Below, piece after piece: positions 54,523 to 64,000 of a stretch of 64,000 nucleotides of DNA (positions within the stretch are counted from its first letter, which is position 1; every line of letters starts with the position of its first letter). A program made the position numbers and the translations under genes. The notes under the pieces were generated by a model, which was not told the DNA's origin, made no database searches, and saw only the letters and a program-made list of their open reading frames with translations. The stretch is from Ancylobacter sp. Lp-2 (GTDB lineage Bacteria > Pseudomonadota > Alphaproteobacteria > Rhizobiales > Xanthobacteraceae): the NCBI RefSeq assembly GCF_020523795.1, contig NZ_JAJALI010000009.1, positions 122,501-186,500 on the forward strand, in the 5' to 3' direction.

Positions 54523-55410
54523 TCAGCCGGCGAGGAAGGCGGCGCGCGTCGCCCACGGATCGGCGACGGTGAAGCCGCCGGCGACATCCTCGACGCTCTC
54601 GCCGGCCGCGACGAGGCGGGCGCGCAGCGCGGCGATCTCGGCTTCCGGCAGCAGCACCTCGTAGCGCACCAGGCCGACCGACCCCTCCGGGGCCGGTCCG
54701 CCGCGCCGGCTCTGCCAGACATTGAGGCCGAGATGGTGGTGATAGCCGCCGGCCGACACGAACAGCGCGCCGGGATAGCTCTCGGTGGTGATGGCGAAGC
54801 CGAGATGCCCGACATAGAAGCGGCGGGCGGCGTCGAGCTCGCCGACCTGCAGATGTACATGGCCCATGACGGTGGCGTCCGGCATCTTCTGCTCGACCGG
54901 CACCAGCGTCGGCGCCTCGGCGATCAGCCGGTGGAGGTCGAGCGGCTCGGTCGCCATGGCGACGCTGCCGCCCTGCCAGCGCCATTCGGCGCGCGCGCGG
55001 TCGCGATAGACCTCGATGCCGTTGCCGTCCGGATCGTCGAAATACAGCGCCTCGCTGACCAGATGGTCGGAGGCGCCGATCGGGACGCGGTAGGCGGCGA
55101 GGCGGCGCAGCACCACCGCCAGCGCCGTGCGGTCCGGCACCAATATGGCGAGGTGGAACAGGCCGGTAGTGCCGCGCGGACGCGGCGTGGCGCCCGGCGC
55201 CACCTCCAGCTCGACCAGCGCGCGGCCGCCGGCGCCGAGGCGAATCTCGCCCTCCGGGCCGGTGCCGAGCGGGGTGAGGCCGACCACGTCGCGGTAGAAG
55301 GCGACCGAGCGCGCGCCGTCGCGCACCCGCAGGCGCACCGCGCCCATGCGCAGCGACGCGGGAAGGGCGGGAGCGGTCCCGGCGGAGGGGGCAAGGGTGG
55401 GGGCGGTCAT
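54523..55410 (-). CDS. VOC (glyoxalase/dioxygenase) superfamily protein
   Basis: This 295-residue protein contains two VOC modules: VRDGARSVAFYRDVVGLTPLG with LFHLAILVPDR, and GHVHLQVGELDAARRFYVGHLGFAITTE with GGYHHHLGLNVWQSR. Metal-binding histidines and an aspartate in DDPDGNGIEVYRD are visible. It resembles the catechol-2,3-dioxygenase-like YfiE/CatE group, but the substrate is not predictable. Confidence 0.8.
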   Translation of the reverse strand: MTAPTLAPSAGTAPALPASLRMGAVRLRVRDGARSVAFYRDVVGLTPLGTGPEGEIRLGAGGRALVELEVAPGATPRPRGTTGLFHLAILVPDRTALAVVLRRLAAYRVPIGASDHLVSEALYFDDPDGNGIEVYRDRARAEWRWQGGSVAMATEPLDLHRLIAEAPTLVPVEQKMPDATVMGHVHLQVGELDAARRFYVGHLGFAITTESYPGALFVSAGGYHHHLGLNVWQSRRGGPAPEGSVGLVRYEVLLPEAEIAALRARLVAAGESVEDVAGGFTVADPWATRAAFLAG

Positions 55411-55708
55411 GATCGGGCCTCGGAATGCGGTAACGTCACCCCGTTAAAGTCGTGCCGCGCTGTCGCGCTGGCAAGCGGGGATCGCTTGCAGGGCTGCAAT
55501 GTCGCGCTGTCACCACGGCCCGGCCCGATGCCTCGGCGCGGTGGGCGGCCTATTCTGGAGGCGGTCCAAGGTTGGACATGTCCTTGCCTCCCTCCGGCCG
55601 ATCCCTTAAGAGGTGGGCACCCCGGCCGGATCGCTTCGCCGGGTTTCCTTTCGTGCGCGCCCGGTGCTTCCCGTGCCATTTCGCGCGCCGCAATCAGGAG
55701 CTCGGCTC

Positions 55709-57004
<1,296 letters not shown>

Positions 57005-57031
57005 TATCCCGTATAGGTGATCCCTTAGCGT

Positions 57032-58519
57032 ATGGCTGATTATTACCCGCTTCTCGCCCGCGCCATCGACCAGCAGTCCACCAAGGGCCGTGAGGCGCGC
57101 GCGGCGATCTATGCCAGGGCGCGCAAGGCGCTGCTGGCGCAGCTGAGCGGCGTCAATCCGCCGATGCAGGCGGAGGATATCGCCCGCCAGCAGGATTTCC
57201 TGGAAGTGGCGATCCGCCGGGTGGAAGCCGACTACGGCGCTCACGATCCCGAGCCTGCGGCGGCGCCGCAGGCGGCTCCCGTCGTGCCGTCGCGGCCCAC
57301 GCCTCCGCCGGAGCCGGCGACGCCCGGGCCGGCCGTGGCTGCTCCCAAGCCTGTGGCACCCAAGCCCGCCGCTCCCAAACCTGAAGCCCCGAAAGCCGAG
57401 GCGCCGAAAGCCGAGGCCCCGAAGCCTGCCGCGCCCAAATCTGAGGCGGCGCAGCCTGCGGTATCCAAGTCGTTCATCCCCATGCCTGAGCAGCCGACTG
57501 CTGCTCCGGCGCCGGTGGACACGCCGGCCGCCGAACTTTCCGGGCGGGCGCCACGTCCGCGCGCGCTCGATGGCGAGGGCGACGCCGAGGACGAACTCTG
57601 GCAGCGGACCGAACGGCCGGCACTGCTTGACGAGGATACCGATCTCGATGCCGCCGACCCGCAGGCGGGCGCCGCGCGCGGGCGACGCAAGGGCCTGATC
57701 ATCGGCGCCGTGGCGGTGCTGGTGCTGCTCGCCGTCGCCGGCGGCTTGTACAGCCAGCGCGCCCGGTTGACCGGCTCGACGCAAAGCGCGTCGTCGTCCG
57801 CCACCCCGGCCCAGCAGACGGCGCAGGCGCCAGCCGGTACGCCGGCCCCGGAGGCGACCGCCAAATCGACCGACCGCGTGGCGCAGGCGCCGTCGGCGGC
57901 CACCGCCCAGCAGCCCGTCGCTCCGCCGCCGGCGGTGCAGGCGGCGCCGCGCGCGATGCTGCTGGAGGAATCGGCCGGCAGCGGCCAAGGCGTGCAGCAA
58001 TTCGTCGGCAAGGTGACCTGGAGCACCGAGAACTTCCAGCCGGGCACCGGCCAGGCGCAGGACATCGGCATCCGCGCGCTGATCGACATACCCGACCGGA
58101 ACTTCAAGGCGACGATGACCATTCGCCGGAATCCGGATCCCAACATTCCCGCCTCGCATATCGTCGAGGTGCAGTTCCAGCTGCCGCCGGATTTCGACTA
58201 CGGCAATGTGTCGAGCGTGCCGGGCATTCAGGCGATGGCTTCGGAGGGGGCGCAGGGCGCGCCGCTGCGCGGCCTCGCGGTGCGGGTGGCGCCCGGCTAC
58301 TTCCTCGTCGGCCTGCTCTCGGGCGACCGCGAGCAGCAGTATAATATGAGCATGCTGTTCAGCCGCGGCTTCCTCAACGTGCCGGTGGTGTTCGAGAACG
58401 GCCGTCGTGCCATTCTCGTGGTGGAGAAGGGCGCGGCTGGCGAGGAAGCCTTCCGCACCGCCTTCACCGCCTGGGGCCTGCTGCGTCCGCAGCAGCCGGC
58501 GCAGCCCAACGGCAACTGA
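57032..58519 (+). CDS. Proline/alanine-rich single-pass membrane protein
   Basis: This 495-residue protein is of a type found in Hyphomicrobiales, and I cannot assign a function. Residues 1-70 form a soluble helical domain (YYPLLARAIDQQSTKGREARAAIYARARKALL). Residues about 75-185 are low complexity, with tandem [21 protein letters not shown] units. One membrane helix lies near residues 222-243 (LIIGAVAVLVLLAVAGGLYS). A C-terminal domain (about 340-495) is probably extracytoplasmic (VTWSTENFQPGTGQAQDIGIRALIDIPD). It follows purA by 27 bases and may be cotranscribed. Confidence 0.8.
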   Translation: MADYYPLLARAIDQQSTKGREARAAIYARARKALLAQLSGVNPPMQAEDIARQQDFLEVAIRRVEADYGAHDPEPAAAPQAAPVVPSRPTPPPEPATPGPAVAAPKPVAPKPAAPKPEAPKAEAPKAEAPKPAAPKSEAAQPAVSKSFIPMPEQPTAAPAPVDTPAAELSGRAPRPRALDGEGDAEDELWQRTERPALLDEDTDLDAADPQAGAARGRRKGLIIGAVAVLVLLAVAGGLYSQRARLTGSTQSASSSATPAQQTAQAPAGTPAPEATAKSTDRVAQAPSAATAQQPVAPPPAVQAAPRAMLLEESAGSGQGVQQFVGKVTWSTENFQPGTGQAQDIGIRALIDIPDRNFKATMTIRRNPDPNIPASHIVEVQFQLPPDFDYGNVSSVPGIQAMASEGAQGAPLRGLAVRVAPGYFLVGLLSGDREQQYNMSMLFSRGFLNVPVVFENGRRAILVVEKGAAGEEAFRTAFTAWGLLRPQQPAQPNGN

Positions 58520-58625
58520 CGCGGCGCGGCGAACCCGTTTCGCCGCCGCGATTCACATCAGCCGGTGCAGCCTAATAACAGCTGACGCGGGATGGCCGAC
58601 GCCGTCCCGTCGCTGCGATTCACAT
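58513..58625. repeat. Imperfect direct repeat, ~46 nt, period ~66
   Basis: CAACTGACGCGG...GCGATTCACAT (58513-58558) recurs as CAGCTGACGCGG...GCGATTCACAT (58579-58625). The first copy spans the stop codon of the upstream gene. The first copy also has a 7-bp hairpin (CGGCGAA with TTCGCCG). A small tandem duplication of a 3' end is the simplest reading. Confidence 0.7.
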
Positions 58626-58706
58626 TCAATTTCTGGCATTCCGCAGCGTCCCTAATACTTAGGGAGGATCACCTATGCATTTTACGCATGGGTAGGTTTT
58701 GGTATA

Positions 58707-58716
58707 TGGTATACCA
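58707..58716. promoter_or_regulatory. GntR-type palindrome TGGTATACCA
   Basis: A perfect TGGTATACCA stands in an AT-rich 100-base stretch (GGTATATGGTATACCAGATA), about 57 bases before the small ORF. This matches the core of operators bound by FadR/UxuR-subfamily GntR repressors. A related motif occurs at 63587. Confidence 0.4.
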
Positions 58717-58772
58717 GATACACGATGTCTCACTTATGGTGCTCTGCAACAGACAACGCCATGGAGGCATCA

Positions 58773-58904
58773 ATGTTCGAGGCGGTTTTCCCCGTCCTGC
58801 CGGTCCTGATCATCGCTCATGCCTGGATGACGATCATGCTCGCGCACACGCTTTCGGCCGAGGCCGAACTTGCCGTCCTGCCGCCGGAAGCCTATCCGAT
58901 CTGA
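58773..58904 (+). CDS. 43-residue predicted small membrane protein
   Basis: A short frame with a GGAGG five bases before its ATG encodes MFEAVFPVLPVLIIAHAWMT and 23 more residues. The N-terminal ~28 residues form one hydrophobic helix with a central histidine, and the tail is acidic (SAEAELAVLPPEAYPI). An in-frame ATG at 58761 would add four residues. It has a plausible promoter region with an operator-like palindrome upstream. No family is recognised. Confidence 0.5.
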   Translation: MFEAVFPVLPVLIIAHAWMTIMLAHTLSAEAELAVLPPEAYPI

Positions 58905-58968
58905 AGGCGGCCCCCGGCCGAAGAAGCTAGCGGCGCCGGGAGAGTGAGGGGGCCGCTTGCGGACGCCC

Positions 58969-59298
58969 TCACGGTTCCTGCAACGGCCAGATCTCGACCA
59001 CGCCATGCGCCACGGCACAGGGCGTGAGCGACAGGAGGCGGACCGCCTGCGCCATGTCGGCGGCCTCGATCACCGCGAAGCCGGCCACTGGCAGGGACGA
59101 CGACATGAAGGCGCCGTCGGTGGTCTCCAGCCCGGTGGCATCCGGGTTGCGCAACTGCACCGGGGGCCCCGCAATGCCCATCAGCGCGCCGTCGCGGCGC
59201 AGCTTTTCGTCATGGGCGTGCGCGACCTCGCGCAGGGCCGCGGTGAGGCGGTTATAGCCTGCCCGGTCGCCATATCCGATCGTCACGAATTTCGGCAT
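58969..59298 (-). CDS. YCII-related (DGPF-type) protein
   Basis: This 109-residue protein matches the YCII-related fold: MPKFVTIGYGDRAGYNRL, AHAHDEKLRRDGALMGIAGPPVQLRN and AGFAVIEAADMAQAVRLL. YCII members are often fused to or placed beside sigma factors, but none is present. The ATG at 59298 has AGGAGG eight bases upstream, which decides it over the open upstream frame. Function unknown. Confidence 0.8.
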   Translation of the reverse strand: MPKFVTIGYGDRAGYNRLTAALREVAHAHDEKLRRDGALMGIAGPPVQLRNPDATGLETTDGAFMSSSLPVAGFAVIEAADMAQAVRLLSLTPCAVAHGVVEIWPLQEP

Positions 59299-59486
59299 GG
59301 CCGGTTCCTCCTGTCGCTGCCCGCGCCCCGCACGGCATGTCACGGCATGAGGGAAACGAGCCGGGAGCGGCAGTGGTTCCGTGCCGCGGCATGCGTCGGC
59401 GCCAGCGCTGTCGCCGACGGGCCGGCCATTGCGGTCTGCCGGCGCCCGGTCTCGCCGTGCCGCTCACATCGTCGGCCGTGGCAATG

Positions 59487-59525
59487 AAAAAGCCCCGCTC
59501 CGGGTTACCGGAGCGGGGCTTTCTC
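59487..59525 (-). terminator. Rho-independent terminator of sucCD
   Basis: A 13-bp stem (AGCCCCGCTCCGG pairing with CCGGAGCGGGGCT) around a GTTA loop gives a run of Ts on the minus strand. It lies about 50 bases beyond the sucD stop in its direction of transcription. Confidence 0.85.
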
Positions 59526-59575
59526 TTTCACAAGCCGGACCCGGGCGCGACGTCGCCGCGCTCGGGCCGTGGCGA

Positions 59576-60471
59576 TCAGGCGGCGGCGCGCTTGTTCAGC
59601 ACGTCGACCAGCGTCTTGCCGAGGCGCGCGGGGGAGGGGGAGACCACGATGCCGGCCTCTTCCATTGCCGCGATCTTGTCCTCGGCGCCGCCCTTGCCGC
59701 CGGAGATGATGGCGCCGGCATGGCCCATGCGGCGGCCGGGAGGGGCGGTGCGGCCGGCGATGAAGCCGACCATCGGCTTCTTGCGGCCGCGCTTGGCTTC
59801 GTCCTTGAGGAACTGCGCGGCTTCCTCTTCCGCCGAGCCGCCGATCTCGCCGATCATCACGATCGACTCGGTGGCGTCGTCGGCGAGGAACAGCTCGAGC
59901 ACGTCGATGAACTCGGTGCCCTTCACCGGGTCGCCGCCGATGCCGACCGCGGTGGTCTGGCCGAGGCCTTCCTGCGAGGTCTGGAACACGGCTTCATAGG
60001 TCAGCGTGCCGGAGCGCGAGACGATGCCGACATTGCCCTTCTTGAAGATGTTGGCCGGCATGATGCCGATCTTCGATTCACCGGCGGTGACGATGCCCGG
60101 GCAGTTCGGGCCGACCAGGCGCGACTTCGAACCGTCGAGCGCGCGGCGCACCTTCACCATGTCGAGCACCGGGATGCCCTCGGTGATGCAGACGATGAGC
60201 GGAATTTCCGCCGCGATCGCCTCGCAGATGGCGTCGGCCGCGCCCGGGGGCGGCACATAGATGACCGAGGCGTCGGCGCCGGTCTTGTCCCTGGCCTCGG
60301 CGACGGTGTCGAACACCGGCAGGCCGAGATGGACGGAACCGCCCTTGCCCGGCGAGGTGCCGCCAACCACCTTCGAGCCATAGGCAAGCGCCTGCTCGGA
60401 GTGGAAGGTACCGTTCTTGCCGGTGAAGCCCTGGGTGATGATCTTCGTCTCTTTGGTGATCAGAACCGACA

Positions 60472-60475
<4 letters not shown>
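59576..60475 (-). CDS. sucD: Succinyl-CoA synthetase alpha subunit SucD
   Basis: SucD carries the catalytic histidine and CoA site of succinyl-CoA synthetase in the TCA cycle. The 299-residue protein has [47 protein letters not shown] and the phosphohistidine segment [15 protein letters not shown]. Its ATG overlaps the sucC stop by 4 bases, so the subunits are coupled. It ends at the terminator at 59487. Confidence 0.96.
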
Positions 60476-61671
<1,196 letters not shown>

Positions 61672-61697
61672 AAATCCCGCTCCTCCACAACCGGACG

Positions 61698-61724
61698 GAC
61701 GGGAGCGCGCGCGGCACTCCCGTC
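61698..61724. repeat. Hairpin between the FAH gene and sucC
   Basis: GACGGGAG and CTCCCGTC pair around an 11-base GC-rich loop, in the 99 bases between the upstream FAH-like gene and sucC (both on the minus strand). No T-run follows. It could be an attenuator, a processing site or part of the sucC leader. Confidence 0.4.
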
Positions 61725-61770
61725 TATAGGCGTATCCGTTTTCTCTATTACGCGGTGCAGCGCCGAGACG

Positions 61771-62544
61771 CTACTGCACAAATGTATTGGCCAGCGTACC
61801 GATGCTCTCGATGGTGATCTCCACCGTGTTGGTGGGATCCTTCATGCTGCCGACGCCGAGCGAGGTGCCGCAGCAGATCAGGTCGCCGGGGTTGAGCGTC
61901 ATGTCGTGCGAGATGCGGCTCACCAGCTGGCGGGCCGAGAACACCATGTCGCTGATCGGGTAGCGCTGGCGCTCGTCACCATTGAGGATGGTGCGCACCA
62001 CCAGCGTCGCGGGGTCGACGTCGGTGGCGACGGCCGGGCCGAACGGGCCGAAGCCGTCGAAGCTCTTGGCGCGCACCCACTGGGCGAAGGTCGCGTCCTT
62101 GTTGATGATGTCGGCGGCGGTGATGTCGTTGACGCAGGTGTAGCCGAAGATGTGCGCGCCGGCTTCTTCCTCGGAGACGTTGGTCGCGGTCTTGCCGATG
62201 ACGATGCCGAGCTCGCCCTCATAGACCACCTTGCCGTCATAGCTGGCCGGCCGGCGCACTTCCGCGCCGGGCTCGGTGAGGCAGGAACCAGCCTTGAGCA
62301 GGTAGAGCGGGTCGGCGGGGACGGGAGAGTTCAGCTTCGCCGCCAGCGCGTGGAAATTGTTCCACAGCGCGATGATCTTGGTCGGAACCGTCGGGGTGAG
62401 CAGCTTCACCGAGGCGAGCGCGAGGCTCTCCCCGGTCGGCTGCGCACCGTTGAACATGTTGCCGGTGTAGACGGCGATGCCGTCGCCCTCGAGCGTGCCG
62501 AAACCGGCGACGCCCGAGCGCTCGAAACGAACCCAATGTGCCAT
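61771..62544 (-). CDS. Fumarylacetoacetate hydrolase (FAH) family protein
   Basis: This 257-residue protein has the FAH fold signatures VYEGELGIVIGKTATNVSEEEA, GYTCVNDITAADIINKDATFAQWVRAKSFDGFGPFGP and TLNPGDLICCGTSLGVGSMKDP. Acidic residues expected to bind Mg2+ or Ca2+ occur in the first two. The family includes dioate isomerases, acylpyruvate hydrolases and oxaloacetate decarboxylases, so the reaction is unassigned. It follows the PanE-like gene by 11 bases, probably in one operon. Confidence 0.88.
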   Translation of the reverse strand: MAHWVRFERSGVAGFGTLEGDGIAVYTGNMFNGAQPTGESLALASVKLLTPTVPTKIIALWNNFHALAAKLNSPVPADPLYLLKAGSCLTEPGAEVRRPASYDGKVVYEGELGIVIGKTATNVSEEEAGAHIFGYTCVNDITAADIINKDATFAQWVRAKSFDGFGPFGPAVATDVDPATLVVRTILNGDERQRYPISDMVFSARQLVSRISHDMTLNPGDLICCGTSLGVGSMKDPTNTVEITIESIGTLANTFVQ

Positions 62545-62555
62545 TTACTCAGGAC

Positions 62556-63533
62556 TCAGTTGTAGCAGCCGGCGATCTGGGCGCGCTGACGCACCAGAGC
62601 GAGCACGATGTCGATGGTCGGGGTCGGGATGCCGGCGAGGCGCCCCATCTCCTGCACCACGGTGACGAGCGGGTCGATCTCCATGGCGCGGGAGCGTTCG
62701 AGATCCTGCAGCATCGAGGTCTTGTGGGCGCCGACCGCACCGGCGCCATCGATGCGGCGCTCGACGCCGACACGGAAATTGACGCCCGACTGCACGGCGA
62801 TCTCCTGCGCTTCCAGCATCATCGCCTTGGCGACGGCGCGGGTGCCCGGGTCGCCGGCGATGGTGTCGAGGGTGGCGTGGGTGAGCGCACTGATCGGGTT
62901 GAAGCAGAGATTGCCCCACAGCTTCAGCCACAGCTCGTCGCGGATGTTCGGCATCACCGGGGCCCGCAGGCCGCCGGCCGCGAAGGCTTCCGACAGCTTG
63001 GTCACGCGCTCGGAGATCTCGCCCGAGGGCTCGCCGAGCGGGAACTTGTCGCCATAGACGTGCTGGATGACGCCCGGCGCCACCACTTCGGTCGCCGGAT
63101 AGACGATGCAGCCGATAGCGCGCTCGGGACGCAGGCCCTTCCACTGCTTGCCGCCGGGATCGACGCTCTCCAGCGTGCGGCCCTCGAGCTGGTCGCCATG
63201 CTTGTAGTAGTACCAGTAGGGCACGCCGTTGACGGCGGTGACCACGGCGGTGTCGTTGCCCAGCAGAGGCTGCATGGCATCGACCACGCCCGGGACCGAA
63301 TGGCCCTTCAGCGCGACGATGACATAGTCCTGCGGGCCGAGATCGGCGGGGTTGTCGGAGCAGGGAATGTGCTCGACGCGTTCCTCGCCGTCGATGATGA
63401 GCTTAAGGCCATTGGCCTTCATGGCTTCGAGATGCGGACCGCGCGCGACCAGGCTGACGTCCACGCCAGCGCGCTTCAGCTGCACGCCGACATAACCGCC
63501 GATGGCGCCGGCACCATAAATGCAGACCTTCAT
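62556..63533 (-). CDS. 2-dehydropantoate 2-reductase (PanE/ApbA) family protein
   Basis: This 325-residue NAD(P)-dependent reductase has the Rossmann motif IYGAGAIGGYVGVQLKRAG, the lysine in VALKGHSVPG and NIRDELWLKLWGNLCFNPISALTHATL. PanE makes pantoate for CoA, but many family members in catabolic operons reduce other 2-keto acids. Pairing with an FAH-like gene and a partial dehydrogenase suggests a catabolic role. The ATG at 63533 has GGAGGGA upstream. Confidence 0.85.
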   Translation of the reverse strand: MKVCIYGAGAIGGYVGVQLKRAGVDVSLVARGPHLEAMKANGLKLIIDGEERVEHIPCSDNPADLGPQDYVIVALKGHSVPGVVDAMQPLLGNDTAVVTAVNGVPYWYYYKHGDQLEGRTLESVDPGGKQWKGLRPERAIGCIVYPATEVVAPGVIQHVYGDKFPLGEPSGEISERVTKLSEAFAAGGLRAPVMPNIRDELWLKLWGNLCFNPISALTHATLDTIAGDPGTRAVAKAMMLEAQEIAVQSGVNFRVGVERRIDGAGAVGAHKTSMLQDLERSRAMEIDPLVTVVQEMGRLAGIPTPTIDIVLALVRQRAQIAGCYN

Positions 63534-63586
63534 AGGGCTCCCTCCAATGTCCGCGTCGACCCCCGTACATCGCGGACGTCATTATC

Positions 63587-63603
63587 TGGTATTTTGTATG
63601 CCA
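63587..63603. promoter_or_regulatory. GntR-like inverted repeat upstream of the PanE-like operon
   Basis: TGGTATTTTGTATGCCA has 6-base arms (TGGTAT / ATGCCA, one mismatch) 54 bases before the operon start codon. It resembles the TGGTATACCA element near 58707 with wider spacing, which could mean a shared FadR-type GntR regulator. Confidence 0.35.
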
Positions 63604-63794
63604 TGATTAGGCACACTACGACTTTCGTCAAGGCTCATTTTACCCCCGTGCGCAAACGTCGCGCCTGCCGTTACGTCGGGTTGTTCCGGGATGGGGGCAG
63701 TTTCCCGACTTTGATTCAAGTTAAACGCGGCGGTGGTGTATTGTCTACCGTGTAAAGCGTTGTAAATCGCAGAACAATTGTCTCGTCATGCCAT

Positions 63795-63835
63795 CAAAAG
63801 ACTGCCCCGGCAGTGGGGTTCCACTACCGGGGCAG
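63795..63835 (-). terminator. Terminator of the window-edge dehydrogenase gene
   Basis: CTGCCCCGGCAGTGG pairs with CCACTACCGGGGCAG (one mismatch) around a GGTT loop. On the minus strand it runs into CTTTTG. It lies 68 bases beyond the stop at 63903. Confidence 0.75.
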
Positions 63836-63902
63836 CAATGCTTACTCATTTAACGGTGCGGATCCCGATTGGGAAACCGGACCGGGTTATCTGAAAAGAC
63901 GA

Positions 63903-64000
63903 TCACGCATCCGGCGCGACGGTATGGCCGGCGAGCAGCTCGAGCGCCTTGACCAGCGCCGAGTGATCGAGCGCCGCCCCGCCCTGCGCCGCCACCGCGC
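63903..64000 (-). CDS. C-terminus of a beta-hydroxyacid dehydrogenase-like protein (partial)
   Basis: The last 98 bases encode the end of a minus-strand protein: AAQGGAALDHSALVKALELL, then AGHTVAPDA and TGA. The pattern G-x-x-x-D-H-S-A-L is typical of the C-terminal helix of 3-hydroxyisobutyrate/L-threonate dehydrogenase-type enzymes. Only about 32 residues are visible, so the family call is tentative. It has its own terminator. Confidence 0.5.
   Translation of the reverse strand, partial: AVAAQGGAALDHSALVKALELLAGHTVAPDA

Larger units (their letters stand above)
63534..63902. other. Promoter region between the reductase operon and the next dehydrogenase
   Basis: These 369 bases include the operator-like repeat at 63587 and the terminator of the gene ending at 63903. 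The rest is comparatively AT-rich. I see no gene. Confidence 0.5.

Overview
The window is high-GC chromosomal DNA from an alphaproteobacterium, most likely a member of the Hyphomicrobiales (Rhizobiales), perhaps near Xanthobacteraceae. That placement is inferred from four things: the gene order tolR-tolA-tolB-pal-cpoB-tilS-ftsH-glmM, a choXWV-type choline transporter next to bet genes, a serC leader of the kind described upstream of alphaproteobacterial serC, and a GC-rich intergenic palindrome pair of a type I recognise from this order. Coding density is high. I see no rRNA, tRNA, CRISPR array, insertion sequence or phage gene.

Layout. (1) 1-9.0 kb: housekeeping envelope and core genes (Tol-Pal, tRNA-Ile lysidine synthetase, FtsH protease, GlmM). 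(2) 9.2-39.8 kb: a long choline catabolic locus. ChoXWV imports choline. BetA and BetB oxidise it to glycine betaine. GbcAB demethylates betaine to dimethylglycine. DgcAB with a dedicated EtfAB demethylates that to sarcosine. The heterotetrameric sarcosine oxidase SoxBDAG yields glycine and methylene-tetrahydrofolate. A GbdR-like activator and a second GlxA/AraC-type regulator lie inside it. A set of unrelated small genes (28.0-33.4 kb: EamA, membrane AraC, DUF72, FUSC, P-loop kinase) separates gbcAB from the sox genes. (3) 40.0-43.5 kb: envelope and membrane proteins, then a less GC-rich patch with a small XRE regulator. (4) 43.9-47.0 kb: serC and serA, the serine biosynthesis pair, behind a structured leader. 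(5) 47.3-55.4 kb: mixed genes, including two unrelated lysozyme-inhibitor families (an Ivy-domain protein and an MliC-like protein), KDPG aldolase, a PuuE-type allantoinase, a small K+-channel-like protein, GNAT, EamA and VOC proteins. (6) 55.7-64 kb: purA, a proline/alanine-rich membrane protein, a 43-residue small protein behind a GntR-like palindrome, sucCD, and a minus-strand pair (ketopantoate-reductase-like plus FAH-like) behind a similar operator. The end of a dehydrogenase gene closes the window.

Most striking: the choline repressor BetI and betaine-aldehyde dehydrogenase BetB are encoded as one uninterrupted 689-codon frame (12708-14777). BetB has lost its usual N-terminal strand pair at the junction. 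If the sequence is right, the first enzyme product of the operon physically carries the operon's own choline-sensing repressor.
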